Of a stretch of 64,000 bases of DNA, positions 43,588 to 52,362 are shown one piece after another. Location of the stretch: assembly GCA_030529445.1 (NCBI GenBank), contig JAUMWW010000009.1, positions 1-64,000 on the forward strand. Reading direction: 5' to 3'. Numbering within the stretch: position 1 is the stretch's first letter; the number at the start of each line of letters is the position of its first letter. Position numbers and translations under genes: made by a program. The notes below the pieces were generated by a model. It did no database searches and had not been told where the DNA came from. It saw nothing but the letters and a program-made list of their open reading frames with translations. The stretch comes from Johnsonella sp. (GTDB taxonomy: Bacteria; Bacillota; Clostridia; Lachnospirales; Lachnospiraceae).

Positions 43588-44439
43588 TTATTTTTTTTGT
43601 TTTGTTATAAAAAGAAGCAATGCCGCCGAAAGAATCAGCGCGCCTCCCGCCAGAGTCCTGAACCCTATCCTCTCCTGCAGAAAGATAAAGCCCAAAATCG
43701 CGGAGAAAAAGATCCCCGAGTAATTGATAATGCTGATTCCGCCCGGCTCCGTCATCTTATATGCCTGCGTCAGCAGGATCTGTCCCAGTCCGGCAAAAAG
43801 CCCTATTCCCAGCAGAGCAAGCCAATCCCTCGCAGAGGGGAAAATAAAATCCCCGTATCCTATGATCAGGCTTAATATACAGGAAACCGCCGAAAAATAA
43901 AAGATAATGGTTGCATTGTTTTCTTTTCCTTTGAGCGAGCTGATAACCACATAGGCTCCTCCGGCTCCCGCGGCGGACAAAATCGCAATAAATGCCGGAA
44001 ATGCCTCCATATTAAAGCTCGGATTGATAATCAGCACCGCTCCGCAGAATGCTCCGATCAGGGCAATGATCTTCGTCCTGTCCAGCCTGTTTTTTAAAAA
44101 CAGCGCCGAAAAGATAATGACGAAGAAGGGGGAACTCCTGTGCAGCAGGCTCGCATCCGTGATGTTCATATTTCTCGTGGCATAAAAATATCCTGCCACG
44201 CCGATATAGCCGAATACGGATCTTGCCAGCAATGCGGGTCTGTTCTCCTTCTTTCCCAGAAAAAGTGCTTTCCCTTTGAGGATCAATGCCGCGCTGACTG
44301 CCAGAGTGATCAGGTTCCTGAAAAAGATCTGCTCCATCGTCGGTATTCTCTTCCCGGAAATCTTTACGATAAGCTGCATCAGGCTGAAGCTGAATGTAGA
44401 AAGCAGCATCAGAATGATCGCCTTTCTTTTATTGCTCAT
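43588..44439 (-). CDS. DMT superfamily (EamA) transporter
   Basis: A 283-residue membrane protein with ten hydrophobic segments arranged as two EamA repeats (ending about residues 140 and 278). Motifs include EQIFFRNLITLAVSAALIL, ARSVFGYIGVAGYFYAT, and ISIINYSGIFFSAILGFIFLQERIGFRTLAGGALIL. Such proteins export or import metabolites such as amino acids, nucleotides or drugs. It overlaps the UroD-family gene by 11 bases and precedes dctP by 56, so it is part of the same operon. Confidence 0.9.
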   Translation of the reverse strand: MSNKRKAIILMLLSTFSFSLMQLIVKISGKRIPTMEQIFFRNLITLAVSAALILKGKALFLGKKENRPALLARSVFGYIGVAGYFYATRNMNITDASLLHRSSPFFVIIFSALFLKNRLDRTKIIALIGAFCGAVLIINPSFNMEAFPAFIAILSAAGAGGAYVVISSLKGKENNATIIFYFSAVSCILSLIIGYGDFIFPSARDWLALLGIGLFAGLGQILLTQAYKMTEPGGISIINYSGIFFSAILGFIFLQERIGFRTLAGGALILSAALLLFITKQKK

Positions 44440-45451
44440 TCTCCACCGCCATTCTGACCGCTCTCAACATCTCCTCCGGCGATCTCGGATCCGCCACACA
44501 GCCCGGCGCTACGATGAGCTTCTTTCCTCCTGCCGCCTGAATCGCCTCTCGGATATGCTCCTTTATTCTTTCCGGAGTCATTCCCTCCGATGACATAATG
44601 CTGTCATATTTCAGTGCCGTTCCGACAATAGAAGGACCTTCCTTCAAGCCTCCCATAAATATTTTTTCAGTTTTTTTGCGCGCATTTTCAAAATCCGGTT
44701 CGGTCTGCCTGTCATGCCAGTTCAAAATGGGAATCGGATATTTCTCCAGGGTATCGAACATAATATTCCTGCCGTGAATATGCACGACATTGAACCATGT
44801 TTTTTGCTGATAGGAGGCAATGACCCGTAAATCATAAGGCGCGCAAAATTCGGCATATAAGCCATCATTGAGCAAATCGTAATTGGCAAGCTGCGTTGCA
44901 AAGAAAAATCCGCTCACGCCCGCTTCTATATTGGCTTTTACGAAGTCTATCGTCGTCTGTGTAATGATTTCAAGCGCATAGTGAACCTTCTTGGGGTGCT
45001 CCAGCATATCGGAAAGCAGCCTGTTTCCCGCCAGCTTTCTCAGGGTCGTTGCCGGGCTGAAAATCGTCTGCATATAGGGCGTATTCGGCTTTACATATCT
45101 TGCCATCCACTGCGCAAGCTGAAGCGTCCTTCCCCAGCTTCCGTGGCAGGGCGCAAGCACCTCCAATTGCTCATACTCATCCGGGCAGCTTATCCCGGGT
45201 TCTATAATCTCGACCTCTTTGTACTTATCGCAGAAGATCTTCAGCTTTGCTCCCCAGTCCGGCGTCGTATATGCCCCGAAAGGCATCATCTTAATGAAAT
45301 CATAATCATATTTTTCATTAAATTCCGACATCGCCTCGGCAAGAGATCTCGCATCCTGATCATGCTCGGACATATGCATCCAAACGCTGACCGGAAGCCT
45401 GTCGACCTCTCTCTCCTCCATAACCGCCCGTATTCTTTCCTCTCTGTTCAT
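44429..45451 (-). CDS. Uroporphyrinogen decarboxylase (URO-D/MtaA) family protein, catabolic-type
   Basis: A 340-residue TIM-barrel URO-D superfamily protein, more like MtaA/CmuA methyltransferases than heme-pathway HemE. The zinc site expected as HxC...C in corrinoid methyltransferases here reads HIHG (His224, His226) and GCVADPRSP (Cys318), so the middle ligand is His instead of Cys. No corrinoid protein gene is adjacent. It is the first gene of an operon with a DMT transporter and a TRAP system and lies divergent to a GntR regulator, implying a conversion step for an imported compound. ATG 45451 has AGGAGG upstream. Confidence 0.85.
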   Translation of the reverse strand: MNREERIRAVMEEREVDRLPVSVWMHMSEHDQDARSLAEAMSEFNEKYDYDFIKMMPFGAYTTPDWGAKLKIFCDKYKEVEIIEPGISCPDEYEQLEVLAPCHGSWGRTLQLAQWMARYVKPNTPYMQTIFSPATTLRKLAGNRLLSDMLEHPKKVHYALEIITQTTIDFVKANIEAGVSGFFFATQLANYDLLNDGLYAEFCAPYDLRVIASYQQKTWFNVVHIHGRNIMFDTLEKYPIPILNWHDRQTEPDFENARKKTEKIFMGGLKEGPSIVGTALKYDSIMSSEGMTPERIKEHIREAIQAAGGKKLIVAPGCVADPRSPEEMLRAVRMAVENEQ

Positions 45452-45493
45452 CCTTTTTTTCCCTCCTGCAATTATTGTAGTCCGCAAAAAAAC

Positions 45494-45522
45494 TTGATCT
45501 TTATTCCAAAAATATATACAAT
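45494..45522 (+). promoter_or_regulatory. Promoter of the GntR-type regulator
   Basis: TTGATC (45494-45499), 17 bases and TACAAT (45517-45522), about 45 bases before the ATG. The divergent operon promoter shares this gap. Confidence 0.6.
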
Positions 45523-45566
45523 TCTTTTAACAGCGATGATGCATAATTAATTCGGGAGAATCCAAT

Positions 45567-46298
45567 ATGAAAAAACATCAAAACTTTAAGCCGAGCTATA
45601 TGAAAATACAGGATTACATCCTCTATAAGATAGAAAACGGAGAATATCCCGTCGGCAGCAAGATTCCCTCGGAAACCGAGCTTGCCGATATGTTTTCCGT
45701 ATCCAGAATCACCGCAAATAAGGCAATTAAAGAGCTCTCCGTCATGGGGCTTCTCGAGCGGACCAGAGGGCTGGGAACCTTCGTCAAGGAATATTCCGAA
45801 TCGAAAATCAATTCCAAAGCTTTCGTATCCGCGCTGAAACTGGATCTGCATGTGAAAAGAGAGCATCGACTTCTCCAGTTTAAACTGATAAAACCCTATC
45901 CCGAGCTTATGGAAAGCTTCGAGATTAAAGAGGAGGAAAGCTTCTATGAAATTATACTGGCAAACAATAATCCCTCAGGAATGGAATCCATAGATTACTG
46001 CTATATTCCCTGCCGTATCGTTCCGGATATTCTGCCCAATCTGGACTCTCTTTGCAACCATTTTATCTTTGATTTTCTAAAAGGGCAACCCATAAATCCC
46101 CCGAAATATTTGAAAATCTTCATCAATATTCCCCGGTATCACTTCCTTCAAAGCGCTCAGAGCTTTCTTGAAACGGAGGATCCGGTGAATATTTGGAAAA
46201 CCAATGTCTATGATCAAAACATGAAGATTCTGTCCAGTATTTTTACCGCATGCCCGGATTCCCGAACCGAAGTTCCTCTCTTTACCTTTTTGCTCTAG
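45567..46298 (+). CDS. GntR family regulator with UTRA domain
   Basis: A 243-residue regulator. Residues about 12-75 form the winged helix (IQDYILYKIENGEYPVGSKIPSETELADMFSVSRITANKAIKELSVMGLLERTRGLGTFV), clearly of the HutC/FarR type. Residues about 95-238 are a UTRA ligand domain related to chorismate-lyase folds, which bind small sugars, amino sugars or acids. GGGAG precedes the ATG. As the gene is divergent from the UroD-DMT-TRAP operon, it probably controls it in response to the transported compound. Confidence 0.9.
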   Translation: MKKHQNFKPSYMKIQDYILYKIENGEYPVGSKIPSETELADMFSVSRITANKAIKELSVMGLLERTRGLGTFVKEYSESKINSKAFVSALKLDLHVKREHRLLQFKLIKPYPELMESFEIKEEESFYEIILANNNPSGMESIDYCYIPCRIVPDILPNLDSLCNHFIFDFLKGQPINPPKYLKIFINIPRYHFLQSAQSFLETEDPVNIWKTNVYDQNMKILSSIFTACPDSRTEVPLFTFLL

Positions 46299-46363
46299 CC
46301 CATTTTACCCTAAGCACTTTTTCCTCTTCCCAAGTGGGCTCCCCGCTATTTACACAAAAGCCT

Positions 46364-46420
46364 CCTTATCGAAAAAGGCAGGATGCAATATGCTTTCTCC
46401 TCGGCTCTTCTTCGATAAGG
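46364..46420 (-). terminator. Possible terminator of the cysteine desulfidase gene
   Basis: CCTTATCGAA (46364-46373) and TTCGATAAGG (46411-46420) are perfect ten-base inverted arms with a 37-base loop; the minus strand continues GAGGCTTTTG. The long loop and short T run make this a weak call. Confidence 0.45.
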
Positions 46421-46505
46421 AAGCCCTTCTTGCAGGCAAATATATGTATCTTCCTCTGAAAATCCCCGCGTAAAAGAAAAGCAGGTTCCTTCTCTTTCCG
46501 GCTTC

Positions 46506-47807
46506 TTAAATATCGAGCATAATCTTCAATATTTCCTTATCCGTTTCTCTCATCCCTTCTCTTCCCAGTCTTCCTACGCTGGCAATCATGTTTTCCACGC
46601 CTTTTTTAACGATTCCGTCTCCACCTACAAACTGCTGTCCTCTGCAGTACATCTCATAGCCCAGGATTCCGTTCTCAACCGCAAGACCTATCTTTGCGGC
46701 GCAGGAAGCCTTCGCTCCGTCGCAGATTATCCCCGAGGCTATCGCCAGACCGTTTACCAGAGTATGGGCGATCTCCTTGAAGCCTCCGCCTTTCAGATAC
46801 GCTATGCCGCAGCCCGCCGCAACACCCGCGTTAACGACTCCGCAGTATGCGCTGAGTCTTCCGATCGGCGTCTTCTGATGTATTGCAAGCAGATTGGAAA
46901 GCGCAAGCGCCCTGTACATCTTATCCTTTTCAACTCCCATCTCTCTTGCATACACGACAACCGGAACGGAAACCGTTATCCCCTGATTTCCGCTTCCCGA
47001 ATTGATAATTACGGGAAGCTCGCAGCCGTTCATTCTCGCATCGCTCCCCGCCGCAGCCATGGCTCTCGCCTTCAGCTTCCTTGCGGCATCTCCCTCCTTT
47101 TCCAAAATCTCTTTATTGGCGGAAAGAAGCACGCTGCCTATGTTTGCCCCATAATCATTTTTCAGTCCCTCTTCGGCAATCGCCATATTATACTCGATCT
47201 GCCGTTCCAAAAGCTCCTCGATATCTTCTATTTCTACGGAATCGACAAAGTCCAGAATTTTCTCCACGCTCAAGAAGGATCTGTCCGTAAAATTATTCGG
47301 CTTATCCTCTCCCGTCTCCTTGGAGAGCAAAACCTCATCCCCCTTCATCACCAAAACGATATTCGTATGATTGTCCACAATTCTTACTTTTGCGTGATTT
47401 CCGTCCTTATACACCGTGATGACGATATCAAAAATAAAATCCGAGTCGGCAAGATCAACCTTGATCTTTGCCTTATCCAGATAGGCTTTGATTTCTTCTA
47501 TCTTCTCCGGAGAGACCTTTGAGATCACTTCCAGCTTTTTATTCGCGTCTCCCGCTATGATTCCGGCGGCAACGGCGGCATAAATTCCTCTCATATGCCC
47601 TGTATTCGGCACGACCACGCTCTTTACGTTTTTGATGATATTGCCGCTTGCCTCGAGCAAAACCTTATCCGGCACGGCTCCCAATACTTCTCTCGCCTTT
47701 GCCGCCGCATATGCGATGGCGATGGGCTCAGTGCAGCCCATTGCGGGAAGCAGCTCTTCTTTTAAAATACTGATACATTTTTGATACACCTCATCCGTAC
47801 GAACCAT
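46506..47807 (-). CDS. L-cysteine desulfidase family protein (CyuA/CdsB-like)
   Basis: A 433-residue member of the L-cysteine desulfidase family (UPF0597, related to the iron-sulfur L-serine dehydratase alpha chain). Markers are EELLPAMGCTEPIAIAYAAAKA at the start, with the conserved Cys, and a C-terminal block containing GSGNQGITVSVPVV, YCGVVNAGVAAGCGIAYL and GIICDGAKASCAAKIG; these Cys residues bind the [4Fe-4S] cluster. It breaks cysteine into sulfide, ammonia and pyruvate. A perfect promoter and AAGGGGAG site lie before it; it appears monocistronic. Confidence 0.9.
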   Translation of the reverse strand: MVRTDEVYQKCISILKEELLPAMGCTEPIAIAYAAAKAREVLGAVPDKVLLEASGNIIKNVKSVVVPNTGHMRGIYAAVAAGIIAGDANKKLEVISKVSPEKIEEIKAYLDKAKIKVDLADSDFIFDIVITVYKDGNHAKVRIVDNHTNIVLVMKGDEVLLSKETGEDKPNNFTDRSFLSVEKILDFVDSVEIEDIEELLERQIEYNMAIAEEGLKNDYGANIGSVLLSANKEILEKEGDAARKLKARAMAAAGSDARMNGCELPVIINSGSGNQGITVSVPVVVYAREMGVEKDKMYRALALSNLLAIHQKTPIGRLSAYCGVVNAGVAAGCGIAYLKGGGFKEIAHTLVNGLAIASGIICDGAKASCAAKIGLAVENGILGYEMYCRGQQFVGGDGIVKKGVENMIASVGRLGREGMRETDKEILKIMLDI

Positions 47808-47872
47808 AGATATCTCTCCCCTTAATTAAAGCATAATGTATGAAGCTCTCTTCAATAAAATCCTTATCTTGA

Positions 47873-47901
47873 ATTATATATACATATTTATATTGTGTCA
47901 A
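47873..47901 (-). promoter_or_regulatory. Full-consensus promoter of the cysteine desulfidase gene
   Basis: TTGACA (47896-47901), exactly 17 bases, TATAAT (47873-47878) on the minus strand, about 65 bases before the start codon. Confidence 0.85.
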
Positions 47902-47974
47902 TCATTCTCAAGAGGTATCATTATCTTTTTCTCAATTTATTTTTCTCTCAAAAAGTTCTTTTCCTGAAAAACTC

Positions 47975-48247
47975 TTATTTCATCAGTTTTTTTAAAAGAT
48001 CCGTGATTTCTTCGATCTTCTTTTCCCTTTCCCAGGGCTCTCCTTTTGCGGCGGCATCCATAATACAGTTTTGCATATGAGCCGCTATTACGGCTTGATT
48101 TGCTTTATTAAGCAGTGCCGAGGCGGCAAGAAGCTGGTTGGAAATATCAATACAGTATCTGTCCTCCTCCACCATCTTGATAATTCCCTCGATCTGCCCT
48201 CTTGCGGTCTTTAATCGGCGAAGGACCTCTCCTCTGTCCGCCTTCAT
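47975..48247 (-). CDS. csoR: CsoR-family metal-sensing repressor
   Basis: A 90-residue four-helix repressor of the CsoR/RcnR family. The copper-site triad C-H-C is visible as Cys32 (RYCIDIS), His57 and Cys61 (AAHMQNCIM). The N-terminal RRLKTARGQIEGIIKMVEEDRYC block is the family signature. It binds promoter DNA without a classic helix-turn-helix and leaves on Cu(I) binding. Its start shares one base with the copA stop (TAATG), so translation is coupled. A matching operator is seen upstream of copA. Confidence 0.93.
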   Translation of the reverse strand: MKADRGEVLRRLKTARGQIEGIIKMVEEDRYCIDISNQLLAASALLNKANQAVIAAHMQNCIMDAAAKGEPWEREKKIEEITDLLKKLMK

Positions 48248-48450
48248 TATTCCACCTCATATCCCGCCGCAGCGATCGCAGACCTTATCTTTTCGAGGCT
48301 CCCCTTTTCTTCGTACTCGACATGCACCAAGCCCTTCTCATAATCCGCATTTACGGATTTAACACCCTCTATTGCATTGACCGCCTTCTCTACGCTTGCC
48401 TTGCAATGCGGACACATCATTCCCCCTACCTTAAGCTCTGTTTTCAACAT
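48247..48450 (-). CDS. copZ: Probable internally initiated copper chaperone CopZ within copA
   Basis: ATG 48450 lies in the copA frame and is preceded by AGGAGG with an eight-base spacing, the kind of site used by true starts here. Translation from it gives a 67-residue protein with ferredoxin-like HMA fold: [23 protein letters not shown] and the [12 protein letters not shown] segment, with the C-x-x-C copper site MCPHC. Length and composition equal those of free CopZ chaperones. It is unusual that the same codons also form the C-terminus of CopA. So two products are predicted: a fused CopA with C-terminal HMA domain and a free CopZ. This is inference from the ribosome site. Confidence 0.65.
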   Translation of the reverse strand: MLKTELKVGGMMCPHCKASVEKAVNAIEGVKSVNADYEKGLVHVEYEEKGSLEKIRSAIAAAGYEVE

Positions 48451-50877
48451 ATGATTTTCCTCCTGAATAATATTTTTCGTATTTTCTTCTTCATTTGAAA
48501 CCTTCATCATTCCTCCCAAATCAGGAATCACTCCTTCATAATCTCCCCCTATTTTCTTCTTTTTCTTAAAGGGAGAACGAAAGCCCTTCAGCCTGAGCGC
48601 ATTGCCCACGACACATACGCTGCTCATGCTCATCGCCGCCGCCGCAAACATCGGGCTGAGCTTCCAATGCAGACTTGAATAGAACAAACCTGCCGCCAAG
48701 GGAATCCCTATCGTATTATAGAAAAATGCCCAGAATAAATTCTGCTTGATCGTCCGGATCACCGCCTTGCTCAGATCTATCGCCGCGACCACATCTTTCA
48801 GGCTGCTATGCATCAATACAATATCCGCAGATTCGATTGCGATATCGGTACCGGCTCCTATCGCAATCCCGACATCCGCTCTTGCCAGAGCCGGCGCGTC
48901 GTTGATTCCGTCTCCCACCATCGCAACCTTTCTTCCTTTTTCCATCAGCTCCCTGATTTTGCTCTCCTTATCGGCAGGGAGCACTTCCGCGATAAATTCT
49001 TCGATCTTTGCCTCTTTTGCGATTGCCTCCGCCGTTTTCTTATGATCTCCCGTCAGCAGAATAACCCGAAGCACTCTGTTTTTCATCGCCTCAACCGCAC
49101 CGATGCTGTCCTCTTTGATCGGATCGGCAACGGCGATCAGACCGAGAAAGTGAAGCTTCTTTTCCTCTTCCTCCGCAAAATACATCGAGGTCATTCCCTC
49201 TGCCGAAAGCCTCTCTCCCTCTTCCTTTAATGCCGCAAAATCGATCTCGGGAAGCAGAAAATCCTTTGCCAGTTCCTCCATAAAAAGCGCATTTCCCGCA
49301 TATATTCTTGACTTTCCGATCAATGCGCCGATTCCTCTTCCCGGCTTGGCAATGAAGTCCTCTGCGGGAAGCATTTCCAGATCCAGTGCTTTTGCCGCTC
49401 TTACAATCGGCTCGGCAAGCGGGTGCTCCGAAGCATTTTCCAAGGAAGCCGCCTTCTGCAAAAGATCATCTTCGCTCATCCCTTCCGGAACAAAAATTTT
49501 CTTAAGCAGAGGCTTCCCCTCGGTGACCGTCCCGGTTTTATCCAGCACCACCGTATCGATGGTATGGCTGATTTCCAAAGCTTCCGCGGATTTAATCAGG
49601 ATTCCCTGCTCCGCTCCCTTCCCCGTTCCCACCATGATGGCAACCGGAGTCGCCAGTCCCAGAGCACAGGGACAGGAGATGACGAGCACCGAAATCCCGA
49701 AACTGAGCGCCGCTCCCGGACCTTCTCCCAGGAGCATCCATATCACAAAGGTCAGCAGAGCGATCAGGATGACGAAGGGCACGAAAATTCCCGAGACCTT
49801 ATCCGCAATCTTGGAGATCGGCGCCTTCGAGGAAGCGGCTTCCTCCACCAGAGCGATGATTTTTGAAATCGTCGTATCTTCTCCCACATGGGTCGCTCTC
49901 ATCCTGATGCTTCCGTTTTTATTGACCGTCGCTCCGGTCAGCCTGTCTCCGACGAGCTTCTCCACCGGAATACTCTCTCCCGTGATCGCGGATTCATCCA
50001 CCGAAGTGCTTCCTTCCAGGAGGATTCCGTCTACCGGAATTCTCTCTCCCGGTCTGATAACAAGAATCTCGCCTATTCCGACCTCCTCCGTCGCTATTTC
50101 GACTTCCTTTCCCTCCCGGATTACAAATGCGGTCTTCGGCGAAAGATCCATCAGCTTGGTAATCGCCTCTCTCGTCCTCTCCTTGGAACGCGCCTCAAAA
50201 TACTTGCCCTGGGAGATCAGTGTCAAGATCATGGCTGCCGATTCGAAATAAAGATTCATCATATAATGATGCACCAAAGTCTTATTTCCGTGACCCAGTC
50301 CGTATCCTATCACATATATCGCGGCAACCCCGTAAATAAATGCGGCAAGAGAGCCGAGCGCAATCAGAGAATCCATATTCGGCGCACGCATAAAAAGGCT
50401 TTTGAAGCCTACGATATAGTATTTCCTGTTGATATACATGATCGGGAGCACCAGAAGCATTTGGGTGAATGCATAGCTGAGCGCATTTTCCTCCCCCAGC
50501 AAAAAGGAAGGGCTCGGCAGCCCCAGCATGCTTCCCATACTCACATACATAAGGATAAGAAGCAGCACCCAGGAAAGCTGCAGCCTCTTCTTCATCCCGG
50601 CAAGCTCTCCTTTCTCCTCCTTCTTCCCGCTCTCTTTATTCCTCGTCTTTTGTTCCTGCTTCTTATGATGCAGGGCGGCGCTATAACCGATGTTTTCCAC
50701 CGCTCGGATAATTTCTTCGCCGCTTATCTCCCCCTCCTCGTATTCCACTTTCATCGAATTGGTCAGAAGATTAACCGTACAGCTGCTCATTCCCTTCAAT
50801 CCAGCAATTTCTTTTTCCACTCTGCTGCTGCAGGCGGCACAGCTCATTCCGCCGATATCATATCTTTCTTTCTTCAT
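48247..50877 (-). CDS. copA: Copper-exporting P1B-type ATPase CopA with fused C-terminal HMA domain
   Basis: An 876-residue Cu(I) export ATPase. An N-terminal HMA domain has [13 protein letters not shown] (residues 8-20). The membrane part has eight helices with the transport motif [12 protein letters not shown], the phosphorylation site DKTGTVTEG, the nucleotide site SEHPLAEP, and the hinge [11 protein letters not shown]. After the last helices come a Lys-rich stretch and a 50-residue Asn/Glu-rich linker, then a second HMA domain (from about residue 810), an unusual position. It exports copper from the cytoplasm. Its promoter has a CsoR-type operator, and csoR is the next gene. Confidence 0.95.
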   Translation of the reverse strand: MKKERYDIGGMSCAACSSRVEKEIAGLKGMSSCTVNLLTNSMKVEYEEGEISGEEIIRAVENIGYSAALHHKKQEQKTRNKESGKKEEKGELAGMKKRLQLSWVLLLILMYVSMGSMLGLPSPSFLLGEENALSYAFTQMLLVLPIMYINRKYYIVGFKSLFMRAPNMDSLIALGSLAAFIYGVAAIYVIGYGLGHGNKTLVHHYMMNLYFESAAMILTLISQGKYFEARSKERTREAITKLMDLSPKTAFVIREGKEVEIATEEVGIGEILVIRPGERIPVDGILLEGSTSVDESAITGESIPVEKLVGDRLTGATVNKNGSIRMRATHVGEDTTISKIIALVEEAASSKAPISKIADKVSGIFVPFVILIALLTFVIWMLLGEGPGAALSFGISVLVISCPCALGLATPVAIMVGTGKGAEQGILIKSAEALEISHTIDTVVLDKTGTVTEGKPLLKKIFVPEGMSEDDLLQKAASLENASEHPLAEPIVRAAKALDLEMLPAEDFIAKPGRGIGALIGKSRIYAGNALFMEELAKDFLLPEIDFAALKEEGERLSAEGMTSMYFAEEEEKKLHFLGLIAVADPIKEDSIGAVEAMKNRVLRVILLTGDHKKTAEAIAKEAKIEEFIAEVLPADKESKIRELMEKGRKVAMVGDGINDAPALARADVGIAIGAGTDIAIESADIVLMHSSLKDVVAAIDLSKAVIRTIKQNLFWAFFYNTIGIPLAAGLFYSSLHWKLSPMFAAAAMSMSSVCVVGNALRLKGFRSPFKKKKKIGGDYEGVIPDLGGMMKVSNEEENTKNIIQEENHMLKTELKVGGMMCPHCKASVEKAVNAIEGVKSVNADYEKGLVHVEYEEKGSLEKIRSAIAAAGYEVE

Positions 50878-50966
50878 CCGAACCTCCTTTTTCCATGCCT
50901 CGGTCGGGTTCTTGGGAGGCTTTTTTCTCTCCTTTTTTACCCTTTCCCGTTTTTGCCTTCACCTGA

Positions 50967-51024
50967 ATATCACCCCACCCTATGGGGGTGTCTATATTTT
51001 ATTTTTTTCTCCTCCTTCTGTCAA
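50967..51024 (-). promoter_or_regulatory. copA promoter with CsoR operator
   Basis: TTGACA (51019-51024), exactly 17 bases and TAAAAT (50996-51001) on the minus strand. Immediately downstream is the dyad CACCCC/GGGGTG with a CCC-TATGGG core (about 50967-50994), matching CsoR-type GC-rich operators. The -35 overlaps the stop codon of the upstream gene. Confidence 0.75.
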
Positions 51025-51701
51025 GTACTCTCTTTCATACAAAACAATGCCTGAGGCCAGAATCCTTTCTGCCAATCCTTAAACCGAATCCTCGCAAGCC
51101 CTCCCCAGGTCAGAACCTCCAGGTACTCCTCCCCCGCATCGTCACAAAGGAGCGCTCTTACGCTCATCCAGTGCAGCGCAAGATTCTGCCCGGAAACCTC
51201 CCCTCCCCCGATATAAGATACTTTCGTATTAAAAAACCTTGTGCTTAACCCGATCAGGATAAAGAGAGGTCTTTCTTCGTTCAGATTCCCGATCAGCCAA
51301 TTTCTTGTCTTTTCGTAGTTCTGACGGGGATAGCGTTTTTCAAAACGCAGACGAAGATTTTGCGTTTTTGCATATTTCTTGATTCCCCTGATCAATGCAA
51401 AGCTGTTCCAGATTCCAAAAGAAATTCCCAGGAAATAAAAGGGCTTGATAAAAAGGCTGAGCTTTTCCATAAAACGGATATACTCCTCCTTTCCCGTCTT
51501 TCCCTCATTCTTTTCATAAAGCCTTGAAAAATAAGGTTTTGCGGAGAGCTGAATAAAAATATTGGCTGCGGCGATAATGCCGCAGCCGCTTTTTTTCAGC
51601 CTCTCTTTGCCAAACCAGCTCTGGTCTCCTCCCAAAAAAATCCTATCTTTATCGTAGATATACAGAGCTTTTCGATCCGAAAGTCCGGCGATCTCTCTCA
51701 T
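51021..51701 (-). CDS. Putative papain-fold (C39-like) cysteine peptidase domain protein
   Basis: A 226-residue protein of uncertain function. Cys40 lies in KKSGCGIIAAANIF, which has the hydrophobic pattern of the C39-like active-site Cys, and His177 lies in LALHWMSVRALL followed by LEVLTWGGLARI, the usual His and terminal Trp-Gly block. A moderately hydrophobic region at about 90-110 may be a membrane helix, and there is no signal peptide. The predicted role is a bacteriocin-type or housekeeping peptidase, or a catalytically weak relative. GGAGA lies before ATG 51701. It follows apt by 66 bases in a co-directional run. Confidence 0.6.
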   Translation of the reverse strand: MREIAGLSDRKALYIYDKDRIFLGGDQSWFGKERLKKSGCGIIAAANIFIQLSAKPYFSRLYEKNEGKTGKEEYIRFMEKLSLFIKPFYFLGISFGIWNSFALIRGIKKYAKTQNLRLRFEKRYPRQNYEKTRNWLIGNLNEERPLFILIGLSTRFFNTKVSYIGGGEVSGQNLALHWMSVRALLCDDAGEEYLEVLTWGGLARIRFKDWQKGFWPQALFCMKEST

Positions 51702-51767
51702 TTTCTTTCTCCTGCGGGTATTTTCCCGCAAAACGGATTTTCCTCTTTTTTTAATGAGCGGCACTTT

Positions 51768-52292
51768 TTAATTTCCCTCATAGCTGATCAGCGAAGAAAT
51801 ATCATATCCCTGCAGCTTATCTCTGCCCTTTAAGCCTTTTAATTCGATGATAAAGCAAAGCTTGATCACCTCTCCTCCGAGCTTTTCGATCAGATCCACC
51901 ATCGCTTTGGTCGTTCCCCCGGTAGCAATCAGATCATCCACGATCACCACTCTCTGACCGGGTCGTATCGCATCCTTATGCATCTCTATTACGGCGCTGC
52001 CGTACTCAAGATCGTACTCCATACTGATCGTCTCTCTCGGAAGCTTTCCTTTTTTCCTGACGGGGATAAATGCCTTGCGCTCTGCATAGGCAACCGGCAC
52101 GCCGAAAATAAAGCCTCTCGACTCCGGTCCCACAATAAGATCATAGTCCAGCCCCTTAAGTTCTTCCCTGATCATATCCACGGCAAGAGTAAGACCTTCC
52201 GGATCTTGAAGTATGCTCGTCACATCCCTAAAAATAATCCCCGGCTCCGGAAAATCCGGTATGCTTACGATATAATCTTCCAGTTTTTTCAT
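51768..52292 (-). CDS. apt: Adenine phosphoribosyltransferase
   Basis: A 174-residue purine salvage enzyme making AMP from adenine and PRPP. The PRPP-binding motif VVIVDDLIATGGTTKAMVDLI, the ESRGFIFGVPVAYAE block and the start DYIVSIPDFPEPGIIFRDVTSILQDP are diagnostic. Length is standard. GGGAGGAAA lies before the ATG. It follows glyA by 70 bases. Confidence 0.97.
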   Translation of the reverse strand: MKKLEDYIVSIPDFPEPGIIFRDVTSILQDPEGLTLAVDMIREELKGLDYDLIVGPESRGFIFGVPVAYAERKAFIPVRKKGKLPRETISMEYDLEYGSAVIEMHKDAIRPGQRVVIVDDLIATGGTTKAMVDLIEKLGGEVIKLCFIIELKGLKGRDKLQGYDISSLISYEGN

Positions 52293-52362
52293 GATATTGC
52301 ATTTCCTCCCAATATTGATATAAATTTGCGAATGAATCTGAATCCTGAGGACCTTCTCTTTT

